In this document: positions 49,446-59,830 of the stretch, piece after piece | Numbering within the stretch: the first letter of the stretch is position 1 | Layout of the letters: each line of letters opens with the position of its first letter | Origin: Nageia nagi | Lineage: Eukaryota; Pinophyta | NCBI GenBank assembly: GCA_050084985.1 | Contig: JBITNC010000002.1 | Coordinates: forward strand, 5,270,001 to 5,334,000 | Direction: 5' to 3' | DNA: 64,000 nucleotides | Made by a program: the position numbers and the translations under genes | The notes under the pieces: model-generated | The model's input: the letters and a program-made list of their open reading frames with translations, nothing else | Databases searched by the model: none | Told to the model about the DNA's origin: nothing

Positions 49446-52400
49446 TTACACAGTTTTCACAAGCTTTGTCTGGATACTCTGCAGATCTACATTATTTTTA
49501 ATGCTGAAGACAACAAAAATAGTTGAATCACAACATCATCCACATATGATGCAATTATCCTAAACATAGATATTAACTTTGCTATACTTCCAACAAAATT
49601 TACCTGTAAAGATAGTCACCACTAGTGGCTGTCCTGCCAGATAACCAGTCAGGAACCAACTCCTGAAGAAGCTGCAACTGTTCTTCAATCTCACCTTTAA
49701 AAAATAAAAACGCATTAAATGAGACTGAGGACATTTCAGTATTTCGAAGATGAAGGAAATATACAAGTAAAAAGCTGTTTACTTCTATCTGTAACATCAC
49801 AGTGATTGGATATTATTTTGTGCACAAGCTCCTGCTGTGTGATAACTGAACGCTTGCAGGAACGAAATATATCACGAATCATGTTGAAGAGTTTTGGTAA
49901 ACATGCTATCATCTGCTGACGTCTCTTAGCACCAGATAGACCCAACTTGCAATCCTCGAGATTTTTTTTCTCTCTCTCAAGGACCTGGAGATAATATAGG
50001 GTGTAATTGGCATGAGAAAAAGAGAGATAAAGATGAGCTAAATGCAAACATTGTTGGACATAAAACCGAACAAATAACGTTATATGGAACAGAATAGATG
50101 ATGACAAGTAACATCTTTCAATTTCACAAAATTGATGCCTTACAGAAATTCCTAGACAAGTCAATATATAAAAAAGGCAAAGTTGAAAATATTTGCAAAC
50201 ATTGAAAATAAATGAATAGCATCAACATAGTCATAATAGGAAAAAAAAAAAAAAAATTACCTTGCTCACCAGTTCTGGGGAAAGGCTCTTAAGTATTTCC
50301 CTTTCTGATTCGGAAATATTCTCAAGGCCCTCATAACATGACTTCTGAACACTGATACTTCCAATCTCTGTTTCCTTTGAACTGTTGGATTCACTATCAA
50401 AATTTAGCTTGCAAGGCTGAATAATACTTTTTTTCAGTGATTGAATTTTTGCAGGGCATGACTCGGTTTCTTTAATTGGAGCAACATTCTCATCGTCTGC
50501 ATTTTGTCTGGATCGCTTGGGACAGTGTATGGGTGGAGTTTTGAGGAAGACCTTCTCTGGAGTTTCCTCACTTTGAATCTTCTCCAAGCACAAGGTATTT
50601 GTCGGAGACTGTACAGGACAAGCATATTTATTCATTGCTTTCTCATTGTTCTTGGGTTTTACCACCATCCTTGAGGGAGAGAACCTAACTGAATCTGCAC
50701 AGTAATTAAGTGCAGAGTGCACAGAGTTCTTTGTAGATTGAAGATTTTCAGTGAAGTTATCATTTAAATTACACTCAGCAACCTTTCTTTTCAGAGTGAC
50801 TGGATGAAGTGAAGCCTTCTCACAAATAGATGAATCTTTACAAACAGAATAATCACCAGAATTTTTATCTAATTTGTTAAAATTTATTGCTCTTTTCACA
50901 TTTGATGCTTCAGATTTCCCCTCGGACAATTGAGAAACGCAAGACAAATTTGGAGAACCCAAACTCGGAGGACGTTGGGGAGATGAAATATGTGAAATTG
51001 GATTGGGCGAATCAGGAACATTCTCAAAACGAACGTTCTTCTTACAGGTAGAGCTCTTGATACAAGACTTGACTGGAGTTTTTTGAGCAATGGGAACAAC
51101 AGGAACTGTGTCCAGAATTGCAGAATCAGGTTCAACCCTGTCTGTTGTGATGGAAAAACAACTTTTACCCAAAGAGGAACTTGCATTTTCTATTGCCATT
51201 TCTTTTTTGCAGAGCGTGTTTTCTTTAGAAGCATTGTTAATGATATGTTTTGCTCCAGTGACCTTAGAAAGAGTCTCTAATGGATCAGAAACAGTAGCTT
51301 CAGATGCATCAGGTTGCTTCAAAACTGGGGAGGAATCAATCTCATAAGATTTCTTCAAGCCTTTACTGTCCCGAAAAATTTTACTGGATCGGAATTTGGA
51401 TGCAAAGTGGGTCTTGAAACCTGCAGGAAAATGGGAACTGACAGAAGATGGAATACTCACACCAGAACCATGTGGTTTTCTTACTTCAAGCGCTTTAAGA
51501 GGGTTCAAATTTTGCTCCTGATCAGGAATACATGATGAATTGGGAGCTACATGAGCTGTGGCCTTTAAATGAGAAAAACTCTTCTGGAAGCTTTTTGGCA
51601 ACAGAGGAGATATTGTAATACCCGACGGCGTACAACTTAGTGTAGGAACATCATTGTTGGTCTTCACAAGAGTGGACAAACATTTTTTATTAAAAGGCTC
51701 TGGCAGATCTTCCAGTGGAACATCAATCCCCTGCAATGATTTGAAAAAGTAAAAAAACAACTCACTAAAGTTGCAAACAATTTTGAGTGATTTGACAAAC
51801 CTGAAATTTATGTGCAAAGAAAGAGGGAGAGAGTTTCATTATGGCAATCACCTCCGGATGGGATTTGGCAAACTCCACCAGTCGTGTATGAAATGTCCTT
51901 CGCAAAATAGATGTATTGGCTTTGAAAGCAGATGTAAAACCATGTCCATCCTTTGCATTGGGCAATGCATCATGCAAGAGAATGATTTTAAGTTCTGCTT
52001 TCATGCAGAGAGTTTTCTCATCATGAATCATCATCTTCTCCAGCAACAGTGCTTCTGGCAAAATATACTTCATCTGTGCCACATGACAGTGCATAAAACG
52101 CCTGAAAAAAAGTAGTTAAAATGTAATCATTAGTAGTGAAGTAGGGACGCACCATTTGTATGTGTTGTATCAAGCACATTGACAATTAGAGAGAAGAAGT
52201 AGAGCAGGCCTGGTTTTCAATTTGTGATTGTGAGGCATACGGTTCAACTGGTAAGGCAAGGATCCCATATGGGTGGATGGCATCGTGGAATATGATTAAA
52301 TATGATTTAACTCAAAAATACCAAAATTTCAGTTCATGTGCAGAAAATGAAAAACTAGACATTTTGTAGGAAGAAAATTTCTAACAGATGCTATAAATTT

Positions 52401-54067
52401 TGCAAACTCAACTCATCATCTTTAGTAGTACGAGTTTGTTAATAATTTACCGCCAAATTAATGAAGCTCCAAGTTTTATCAAATAAATACAAGGTAAAAT
52501 GAAACTGTCATGCATTCCAAATGCCAGGAAGGATGCTATGTTGTGACAATATAACTTCAAGTACCTGAAAATGCTTCAAATTCTCCCAACAGGACCTGCC
52601 AATGAATATCACTAAGCCCTTCCACAGGCCCATTGCCTAAGCTACAGTTTGTAGGGTATATACGTTAGAACTCCAAGTAGAAAAGACAGAGAAATGATGT
52701 CATGAAAAAGGAGTACACCTAAACATAGAGAAAAAACCAAGACCAACAAAGGGCAAAGCCAAATAATTACTCTTCACAACCATCAAGAAGTTATATTGAT
52801 CCGGAGATCTTGCCTTAAGTGTTGATTTGGCTAGGAGTTTTCACTTATGAGCATGATCCATTGCTTAAACTGAAATCTGGTATTATGAAGGTTTTGATTT
52901 TGTAATCACTCCATCTTTGATTAAATTCTTTAAGGCTAACATTCTTAGAACGAGGATTTTGAACACTCTCACTTTTGGGTGATGTTTGGAGGTTTTCCTT
53001 TATGTCTTGTGAATTTTCTATGCCATGGAAAATGTCGAAAATAAATCGCATACCTGTTTGTCATGGCTTCTACTTGAGGGGAGATGTTACCAAATGTAGA
53101 TATTGTCTTGCGGAGCCTGAGCAATCTAATAGCAGCCTCCATGGCATCAAAAGACTCCGCCAAAAGTGTATACCTGTAAAATCTCTTACATCCAGATCTA
53201 TCAGACAACAAAACCACCTAGAAACCAGAAAAAATTGCAAATTTATCAGCCATCCTCACCACTCAGAAATCAAACGAATAAATACACAATTCGCCCCAAA
53301 CCCAGAAATACAAATTTGTCAAAAAGTATTTACATCCAGAAACAATTTTATTTTTTCTTAATTCAAAATAAATAAAATTTCTAGCTCACCAGGCTATCAA
53401 AGCACCAAGAAATCTATATTAAAAAAAAATGTGTTTCATACAACTAAACATCCAGGACTTCCCAAAAAAATATAAATTGATTAAACAACAAACCTATATA
53501 TTCAAAGGAATATACAAATCCATCAATGCAAAAGACCGAAAACTATACATTAATAAGAAAAAAAAAAAACAGAATGCAGGAAAAACAAAAACAGTAGGGA
53601 TTCAATTACTTTTCGGGAAGATTGAAGTCCGCTTCCTTTGGAGTTTTGGCTTCCAATTCCGCGGCCTTTCCCTGCGAATTCTTTGGAGTTTTCTCCGCCG
53701 ACATCTGCAACTTCTTGGCCTCCGCAATAACATCTTTGAGAGATTTGGCGATCCGCTTATTCCTAGTTCTTGAGGAGGGCGGATCATAGACCTTCTCAGG
53801 AGTCGAAATATCATCAGAAAGGGTTTTAGCAGATAACTTAGCAGGGCTCTTAGAAGGGAGCTTTGCAAGAGCTGGGGATTTGGTAGGGGTTTTAGCGGGG
53901 GATAATTTGGCAGAAATTGTGGGGCTGAGCCTTACTGGCTTCTTGCAGGGAAAGCACAGAACCGCCTGGTTTGTTGGGGCGGGTGAGGACTTGAAAAGCA
54001 GGGGTTTTTCGTTTCTGGTTTTGTGGGCAGAGGACGCCATGGATCTTCTCTTGCCAGCGGACTCCAT
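49446..54067 (-). CDS. CDT1: DNA replication licensing factor CDT1 (7 exons, 899 aa)
   Basis: Exons: 54067-53610, 53173-53054, 52101-51801, 51730-50261, 49984-49783, 49694-49604, 49503-49446. They total 2700 nt, every junction GT-AG, and end in TAA. Residues 1-152 are basic and rich in S/T-P-X-K sites (SPAK, TPTK, TPEK), likely CDK targets. Residues about 153-300 form the middle winged-helix (LPEKYTLLAESFDAMEAAIR; HCHVAQMKYILPEALLLEKM; DLPEPFNKK), which in animals binds geminin. Residues about 785-885 form the C-terminal MCM-binding winged helix (KRRQQMIACLPKLFNMIRDI; ITQQELVHKII). CDT1 loads MCM2-7 on origins with ORC and CDC6. Exon 4 alone encodes 490 mostly disordered residues, making the protein far longer than Arabidopsis CDT1a (571 aa). 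No canonical N-terminal PIP degron was found. Confidence 0.96.
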
Positions 54068-54132
54068 TGCTGATGGGTATTCGATTATCTTCCAGATTTT
54101 GGCGCTTCTGATACAGATTTTTGGTGTTGGAT

Positions 54133-54141
54133 TTTCCCGCC
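54133..54141 (+). promoter_or_regulatory. E2F-type site in the CDT1 leader
   Basis: TTTCCCGCC is a perfect match to the plant/animal E2F consensus TTTSSCGC. It lies about 66 bp upstream of the CDT1 ATG and about 70 bp downstream of the TATA box, so probably within or near the 5' UTR. E2F control of CDT1 at G1/S is known in other eukaryotes. Here it is inferred from the site alone. Confidence 0.7.
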
Positions 54142-54208
54142 AAGTAAGGAGGGAAATCAATAGGCACGACGATCTTGGACTTGAGTGCCAATTGTGTTGC
54201 TTGTTTGT

Positions 54209-54215
54209 ATTTATA
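54209..54215 (-). promoter_or_regulatory. TATA box of CDT1
   Basis: TATAAAT on the minus strand in the context CTCTATAAATACAAAC, about 142 bp upstream of the ATG. This would set transcription start near 54180 and a leader of roughly 110 nt containing the E2F site. Confidence 0.7.
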
Positions 54216-54239
54216 GAGCATCCTTAACCAAAACTAGCC

Positions 54240-55040
54240 GTTTTAAATTTAAATGTTTTAATAATGTGTGAAAGCTATTTTATGTGTGAAAAATTATTAA
54301 AAAATAAAATTTATAAACCCAAAAAAAAAATTAAGTAGATATTTTTGTAATTTACGATGTGTTGTTTTAGTATTTTTTTTTTTAAATTTGATGAAGGGTG
54401 TATTTCTTTTTAAATTTATAACAAAAGTATTTAAACTATAGAATTTATACAAGAAAGTGTTGAGATTTAAACTATAACGTGAGAATGTAAATTATTTATT
54501 TTATCAATTTATCTTTTATTGAGGTTTTTATGATATACTTTTAAAGAATATTTTTTTTATTTTGTTTATGGAAATCATCTTTTAGAAAAACGATCTTCAA
54601 CTTAGGAGTTAGGGGTAGAGAATATTTCATTTATAACTTACATTTGGCTTGAACCACTCAAATTGCATTTATAATTCAATAAATTTTTATTGTGATCATT
54701 CATACTATTAAGGGTGAAGAGAATTTAACTTATGACATTCAATTTTATGACAAATTTTAAACTCCCCTTAGTATGGACTCACATTTCATTTTATTTTTTA
54801 ACTCAAAAATATTATTTTTGAGTTCATCTTTTTATTTTCCTAATGAAAATCTTCATCTTTTTTATATTTTTCAAATGAGAAAAAGAAGCATAAGTTTATT
54901 TTAGTTTGAAGAGCAAGATAATAGTTTTTCTATGAATATAGATTGAAAAAAATTAAAAATTTATAATTTTGTATTGTTATATTAGGGAAATTGAGTAACC
55001 TCCTTATAAATCCTAGTTGCACCAAGTAAACTTTTTAATG
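54240..55040. other. AT-rich intergenic DNA upstream of CDT1
   Basis: No gene or element was recognised. The sequence consists of AT-rich, weakly repetitive stretches. Confidence 0.5.
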
Positions 55041-55044
55041 TAGT

Positions 55045-55120
55045 TAACGATTGAGAGATTGATACTGAGACTTCGCCTCCTCTAAGGAGTAGCTTTAACC
55101 ATTATACCAACCCTCAAGTC
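55045..55120 (-). mobile_element. Possible tRNA-derived SINE fragment
   Basis: The minus strand holds a perfect A-box match, TGGTATAATGG, near 55110-55100, followed by a tRNA-like continuation (GTTAAAGCTACTCC). The B box is poor. It may be a SINE head or a decayed tRNA-related sequence. Confidence 0.4.
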
Positions 55121-55151
55121 TAATTTTATTACATCAAGAGGCATCATATAA

Positions 55152-55550
55152 TCATAGACAAAGGGGGTTAGGGAGAGTCTAATGTCTCGTTTGTCCATTC
55201 GTTTAACAATGGACACATTATATAAATTAAAAAATATATATCAAGTCAACTATATGCTACATATTAAAAAAATATATATAATCACAAAGAAATAAAAAAT
55301 ACATGCTCAGATCACATTCTAATTGTTTCGTTTGTTATGTTGAGAGTTTTCCAACAGTCATAGACAAAGGGGACAAGGAGAGTCCAAATGTCTTATCCAT
55401 TTGTCTGTTTAACAACAAACCCATAATATAAATTTAAAAAAAATATCAATTTGACTATATATTGAATATTTAAAATATTTTATATAAAATCACAAAGCAA
55501 ATAAAAAAAACATGCTCGCATCACATTCTAATTATTCCTCAAGTTGGAAG
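55152..55550. repeat. 206-bp tandem duplication, two units
   Basis: Copies begin at 55152 and 55358 with TCATAGACAAAGGGG. They share GAGAGTC, TTGTC(C/T), TAATATAAATT-type and ATCACAAAG text, and end with CATGCTC(A/G)(G/C)ATCACATTCTAATT. Divergence is moderate. Confidence 0.75.
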
Positions 55551-55818
55551 GCACCGTAATTTTGAAGATAGTCATTGCAATTATTTGGATATGTGAGTTC
55601 ATTTTTATATATATTATTCCTATGAATTCATCTTTTATAGTTACATAATATTGATGTAATAATTCTTATATTGAAGCTAGATAAGATTGATACCTCTCAA
55701 CATTTTTAGATATATATAAGATATCTAAGCTAGTATATATTTCTTAGAAAATAAAAAATAATCTCAATTTTTGGCTCAAAATATTAAAAAATATTGTGAG
55801 CTAAATTATTTTAGGAAG

Positions 55819-55900
55819 CCTCTCACAACCACCAATTTAGGGTAAACTTTCATAGTCTCCTCTCACAACCACCAAATTAGGGTAAACTTTCATAGTCTCT
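55819..55900. repeat. 40-bp tandem duplication
   Basis: TCTCACAACCACCAA and GGGTAAACTTTCATAGTCTC occur twice with an exact 40-bp period (starts at 55821 and 55861). Only one internal base differs clearly between the copies. Confidence 0.85.
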
Positions 55901-56060
55901 TCCATCCACCTGATGGCTATGGATAAATAGTTCAACTATAGCCAAACGGTAGCCGAGCTAGAGCCCCTCTACAATTTTGTTATATCAATTAGAATGACTC
56001 AAACTTGAAACCTCCTAAAGGCAAATCCAAGCACTTAACCATCACGTTGTCCCCTTGAGG
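55900..56060 (-). mobile_element. tRNA-derived SINE
   Basis: The minus strand begins CCTCAAGGGGACAACG. It has an A-box region TGGTTAAGTGC (56040-56031) and a B-box-like AAGTTTGAGTC in the segment 56011-55996, at tRNA spacing. The body then runs through GAGGGGCTCTAGCTCGGCTACC. This layout is typical of plant tRNA-derived SINEs. No poly-A tail or target duplication was defined. Confidence 0.55.
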
Positions 56061-56737
56061 ACATAGAAATTTTTGTTTTTCTATCAAAGGTTATCATAAT
56101 ATTATTTATATTAGATTATTAAATCTTAAAGTATTTTAATTGAGTTAGTAATTATTATACCTTAATTGTAATATTACTAAATCTTTGGGTTATTTTAAAA
56201 TGTTGAAACTTTTAAATTATCTTCTTAATACTTTATAGTATTCATAGTATCTTCCATCATTCTTCCATTCCTCTTAAAATATATTGCACAAATAGCATAG
56301 AATCTCCTTTTTTCTTGATCTTTGGAATTTTCACTTATATACATATTTTTCAACCTTCCCAATGTGTCAATCCCCAAGCCTCACATTTAGGTTGAATAGG
56401 AATATTAATTACAAAATGGGTTACAATTTTTTCAAGATTGCTATGAAAATGCTATAAATTTTATTTTTTAGTTTTTTATGGTTGGATTATTTAGAATTAT
56501 ACTAAGTATCTCATTTTCCCAAATTCAATTCCAATTTAACCAGAAAAGAGATAGTATTTAATTATTATTTTATTTTTAGTCAAGGTTTTATACTTATAAT
56601 TTCTCCAAATGCTTATCAATTACACAACGATCTTTCCAAAATGGGAATTTTCCTTTATCCCTTATTTTCTATCTTAATTCTTGGCATGCCCTTAATAGAA
56701 TTAGATTATCTAACTGCATGTATACCCTTATTTAGCA

Positions 56738-56870
56738 TCACATTCAAACATGGGTTCATTTTAGTTTTCCTACCTCTATTGTATTTGATAGGGATTTGAG
56801 AATTTTGGGCAATTTTTTGACCATTTTTTGGGAAAGGATGGATACCAAGATGAAAAACCAGCATTGCCTT
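56738..56870 (+). mobile_element. Ty3/gypsy integrase fragment, left half
   Basis: The plus strand reads LPTSIVFDRDLRILGNFLTI then FWERMDTKMK. This is the integrase core segment that contains the second catalytic aspartate region and precedes the HPQTDGQTE-type motif. Sequence is interrupted at 56870 by the LTR element and resumes at 62396. Confidence 0.7.
56866..56870 (+). repeat. Target-site duplication GCCTT, left copy
   Basis: The five bases immediately before the left LTR are GCCTT, identical to the five bases immediately after the right LTR (62396-62400). Five bp is the normal duplication length for LTR retrotransposons. Confidence 0.9.
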
Positions 56871-57760
56871 TGTAATGTCCCAAAAATGAAATTACAGAAA
56901 TACAAGTATAGAAAAAATATAGAACTGAAATATTACTCAAAAGACACCCAAAAAATGAGTAATAACCAGCCAAGAGAATATATTAAAATATTGCAAGACA
57001 ATACATGCGTTGGAATAACCAAGGGCATCTACAAAATAACATCAAAATGCAAATATAACACCTTCAAAATGCCATGAATCTCCTTGGGACTTTTTTTTAT
57101 GTTTTTAGGGCAATCACACCTTCAATGAAATTGCCAAAGATCCCAACCATGCACCTTCAATGCACTTTGGGGTGAGCAAGACCTTTAATCTTCACTCAAA
57201 GAAACAGGGCAATCACACCTTCAATGAAATTGCCAAAGATCCCAACCATGCACCTTCAATGCACTTTGGGGTGAGCAAGACCTTCAATCTTCACTCAAAG
57301 AAACTCAAGGGTTTCAGATTTCAATTTTAATAATATCAATAACATACCCAAAATGGAGTGTTGCATCTCCTTATATAGACTCCAACCCTAATCTTGCATT
57401 GACCCCTTTAAGCTAATCTAAGCCATTGATTGGCCTTATTACAAATAAAAGTACTTAAAATAATATTAGAATAACATAAAAGTTTATTATAATTCAACAT
57501 TGCACTTTTAAGTAAAAATCCACTAAGTTAAATGGATTTTCGTGTGTAGGCACGATATGGAAGACTGGTCCGACTGGCAAACTTCAAGTAGCCATAACTC
57601 TTTCATTTCTTGTCCAAAAGGGGTCATGTGACCACTTAAAACAAATGCCACAAGATGCTCTATCCAATTATGAAGGTGCAACGACCATATTTGACTTATA
57701 GGAGAAAAGATTTGTGGAAAATCCCAAATGCAAGATATTCTTAAAAATAGGGTCATTACA
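56871..57760 (-). repeat. 3' LTR of the golgin-carrying retrotransposon (890 bp)
   Basis: In element orientation (minus) it starts TGTAATGACCC and ends GGGACATTACA, with TG...CA ends. It matches 61655-62395 throughout. By hand alignment there are about 26 substitutions, mostly transitions, in about 735 comparable bases (roughly 3.5%). This copy has a 99-bp tandem duplication (57107-57205 and 57206-57304). It also has about 50 bp near 56905-56953 that are absent from the other LTR. Confidence 0.95.
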
Positions 57761-57777
57761 AGTTCACCCTTCTCAAA
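57761..57777 (-). other. Polypurine tract of the LTR element
   Basis: In element orientation TTTGAGAAGGGTGAACT directly precedes the 3' LTR start TGTAATGACCC. It primes plus-strand DNA synthesis in LTR elements. Confidence 0.8.
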
Positions 57778-57882
57778 TTGCTTGTCTTCAAGCAATCCCA
57801 ACACCAACTCTACCCTGCTTAGCTGAAACAAATTTAAATCATCTATGATACCAAGATCCCAAATAATTTTACCAAAACTACC

Positions 57883-59830
57883 AGCCCTTACTGCTCCAAA
57901 GTCCAAAATCTTTATTGCTTTCTGAATGCTTGACCTAACCATAGGGTGATGTTGCAAACCAAGGGGCTCAAGTGGTTTGAGTTCATTGTCATCTTCATCC
58001 CAAGGTGTCGACGAGCATCTCCAATTCCTATTCCTTTCAGCTTCTGCTTGTAGATCTCTTAAACATTTTGCTCCTTTCTCAAGCTGAAAGATGGCAGCAG
58101 CTTTTTCACTGGTCATGGATTCTAATTGTGTTTGCTTCAAATACAGTAAATCAGTAAGTTCACACTATTGCTTCTCTAATTCCATTTGTGCCTACTTTGA
58201 GTATTGTTCTGCATCCCTTTTCATACTAGATATTTCAACTCTCATCTTTTGAGTTTCAGCCTCCATGGCAGAAAGTTTCATCTCTACTTCCCTCTATGCC
58301 TGGCGGGCCTGCTCTGCTTCTTCTCTCCATGCTTGAGATGTCTGACTAGCTTCCTCTGTAGGCCTTTTTTATTCTTGATGAGATCGAGCTTCCAATGCTT
58401 GAAGCTCCTAAGTTAAGGTTGCACATTCCATCTCAAGCATAGACACCTTGTGTTCCAGATCTGCTACTTTCTGAGTCCTTTCATCTACTGTTCTCTGAAT
58501 TCTTGCCAGTGCTGAAGATGATTCAGCTGCACGGTGTTCCAACTCTGCTTCTCTCTCCATGGCAGCCATTCATGTTGCATTATGTGTTGCACGTTCCTCC
58601 TCTACCCTTCGTTCAGTTGATGCCAGTTCTTCACGCAATGTCTGTATCATCCTTATCTCTGTCAATTTTTGATTTCTAATTAGAGATTCTGTATTTTCCT
58701 GTAATGTTACAAGTTTCTCTTCAGAAATAATAGCCTGCCTTTTTAGCATCTCCATTGAAATCATGAGTGCTTCTATTTCATCATTCTTTGAAGTTAGGGC
58801 ATCAGCCATCTCTGATTCAACAACGCTTTCTGCAGTCTTTGCTAAAGATAGTTCTCCTTCTAGCTCCTTTACTTGAGCATTGTATAAATTCTTTTCTTCT
58901 CTCTCTACAGAAAGTAGTTCCTCAAGTTGCGCATTTTCATACTTGTATTCTTGCAGCCGAGATGAAAGTCCTGCACAAACCCTCGCCAGTCTGGCTTCTT
59001 TGGACTGGCCCATTGAAACAATAATTTTAAGTAGTCCTTGTGCCTCATCAAGATCTTCTAGTCCTCTAGCAGGCTTAGTTGCTTCATCTATACCAACTCA
59101 TTCAGAATGGATGGCTTTGGAGAAGGCTTTACCTCGACTATCTCTTCCCTAAGTTTCTTCTTCTGGCCTTTATCTGTCTCATTTTCTAACACAGTACCAG
59201 CCTTCTCTGGGGTTTCATTGGTGATGCATTCTCTGCATACAACTGTACTGTGACAGTGCCATTCTTAGATGCAAAATTGCATTTCACAGAACCCTGATCT
59301 AACTCTGCAACTGCCAAAGAATCTGAAGCATTCACTCCTGAAGATGAATCAAATGTTATGCCCTACAAATTACTAGTAGGAGAGCTTGATACAGCTTCTT
59401 CATTATCCTCTTTTCTAGGAAGTTCTATCAATCTATCAATTTTCTGCTCATCATCGTTGTGCAAAGAAGGCTTTTGAACTTCTAGAACAGCTGATTTTGC
59501 TAGCTTCACATCCTGATTAATTTCAACTGGTAGATAGATATCTGATTGGTTAACTGCATCCTTTTCCTGATGTATTAAAGAGTTATCCCTCTCAAGAAAA
59601 CCATTAGATTCTAGCAGTGTAATATCTTCCCCAATATCTTTTTCAGAACCATTTGGCTTCACCAAAGATTTAGTACGGGATGTCTTCTTAGGTCTCTTCA
59701 CGTTAGAACTTTGTACCTGTGGCTTTCCAAGCAAATCTTGCTCAGATGCTAGCTTCTGTATGTCAGGCAGCTTATCTAAATTATCAGCAACAACTTGTTT
59801 AGCTCTCTAATCTACCTTTTCAAACAAATC
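57883..59830 (-). pseudogene. Captured golgin (golgin-84 / GC1-GC2 type) retrocopy, decayed
   Basis: The minus strand from 59830 reads DLFEKVD, then RAKQVVADNLDKLPDIQKLA and a Ser/Lys-rich N-terminal part. After a frameshift near 59100 it gives LDEAQGLLK, GQSKEARLARVCAGLSSRLQ, a long coiled coil (TEIRMIQTLREELAS; MAAMEREAELEHRA; LTDLLYLKQTQLES) and finally LEPLGLQHHPMV and DFGAVRA at 57883. These match plant golgin candidates 1/2, Golgi-membrane tethers of the golgin-84 class. The copy is continuous, with no introns, so it came from spliced RNA. It lacks about the first ten residues and the C-terminal transmembrane anchor. Stops in the golgin frame include those near 59805, 59363, 58570, 58408, 58369, 58294, 58192 and 58165. 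Confidence 0.9.

Noticed and set aside
51771-52115. 114-codon open frame on the plus strand
   Set aside because: It is antisense to exon 3 of CDT1, which is clearly conserved on the minus strand.
52225-52300. GGTTCAACTGGTAAGGCAAG as a tRNA gene
   Set aside because: No acceptor stem, anticodon arm or correctly spaced B box; it lies in a CDT1 intron.
53610-54067. QAVLCFPCKK in the CDT1 N-terminus as a PCNA-interacting degron
   Set aside because: Spacing and residues do not fit Q-x-x-(I/L)-x-D-(F/Y)-(F/Y); the similarity is limited to Q, L and the following basic residues.
54068-54160. Upstream extension of the CDT1 frame beyond the ATG at 54067
   Set aside because: The open frame continues upstream but contains the E2F site and lies just below the TATA box. 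The ATG at 54067 gives a typical basic N-terminus, so the extension is taken as 5' UTR.
57883-59830. The golgin stretch as a functional gene
   Set aside because: It lacks the first residues and the membrane anchor, has several in-frame stops and a frameshift, and sits between retroelement LTRs.
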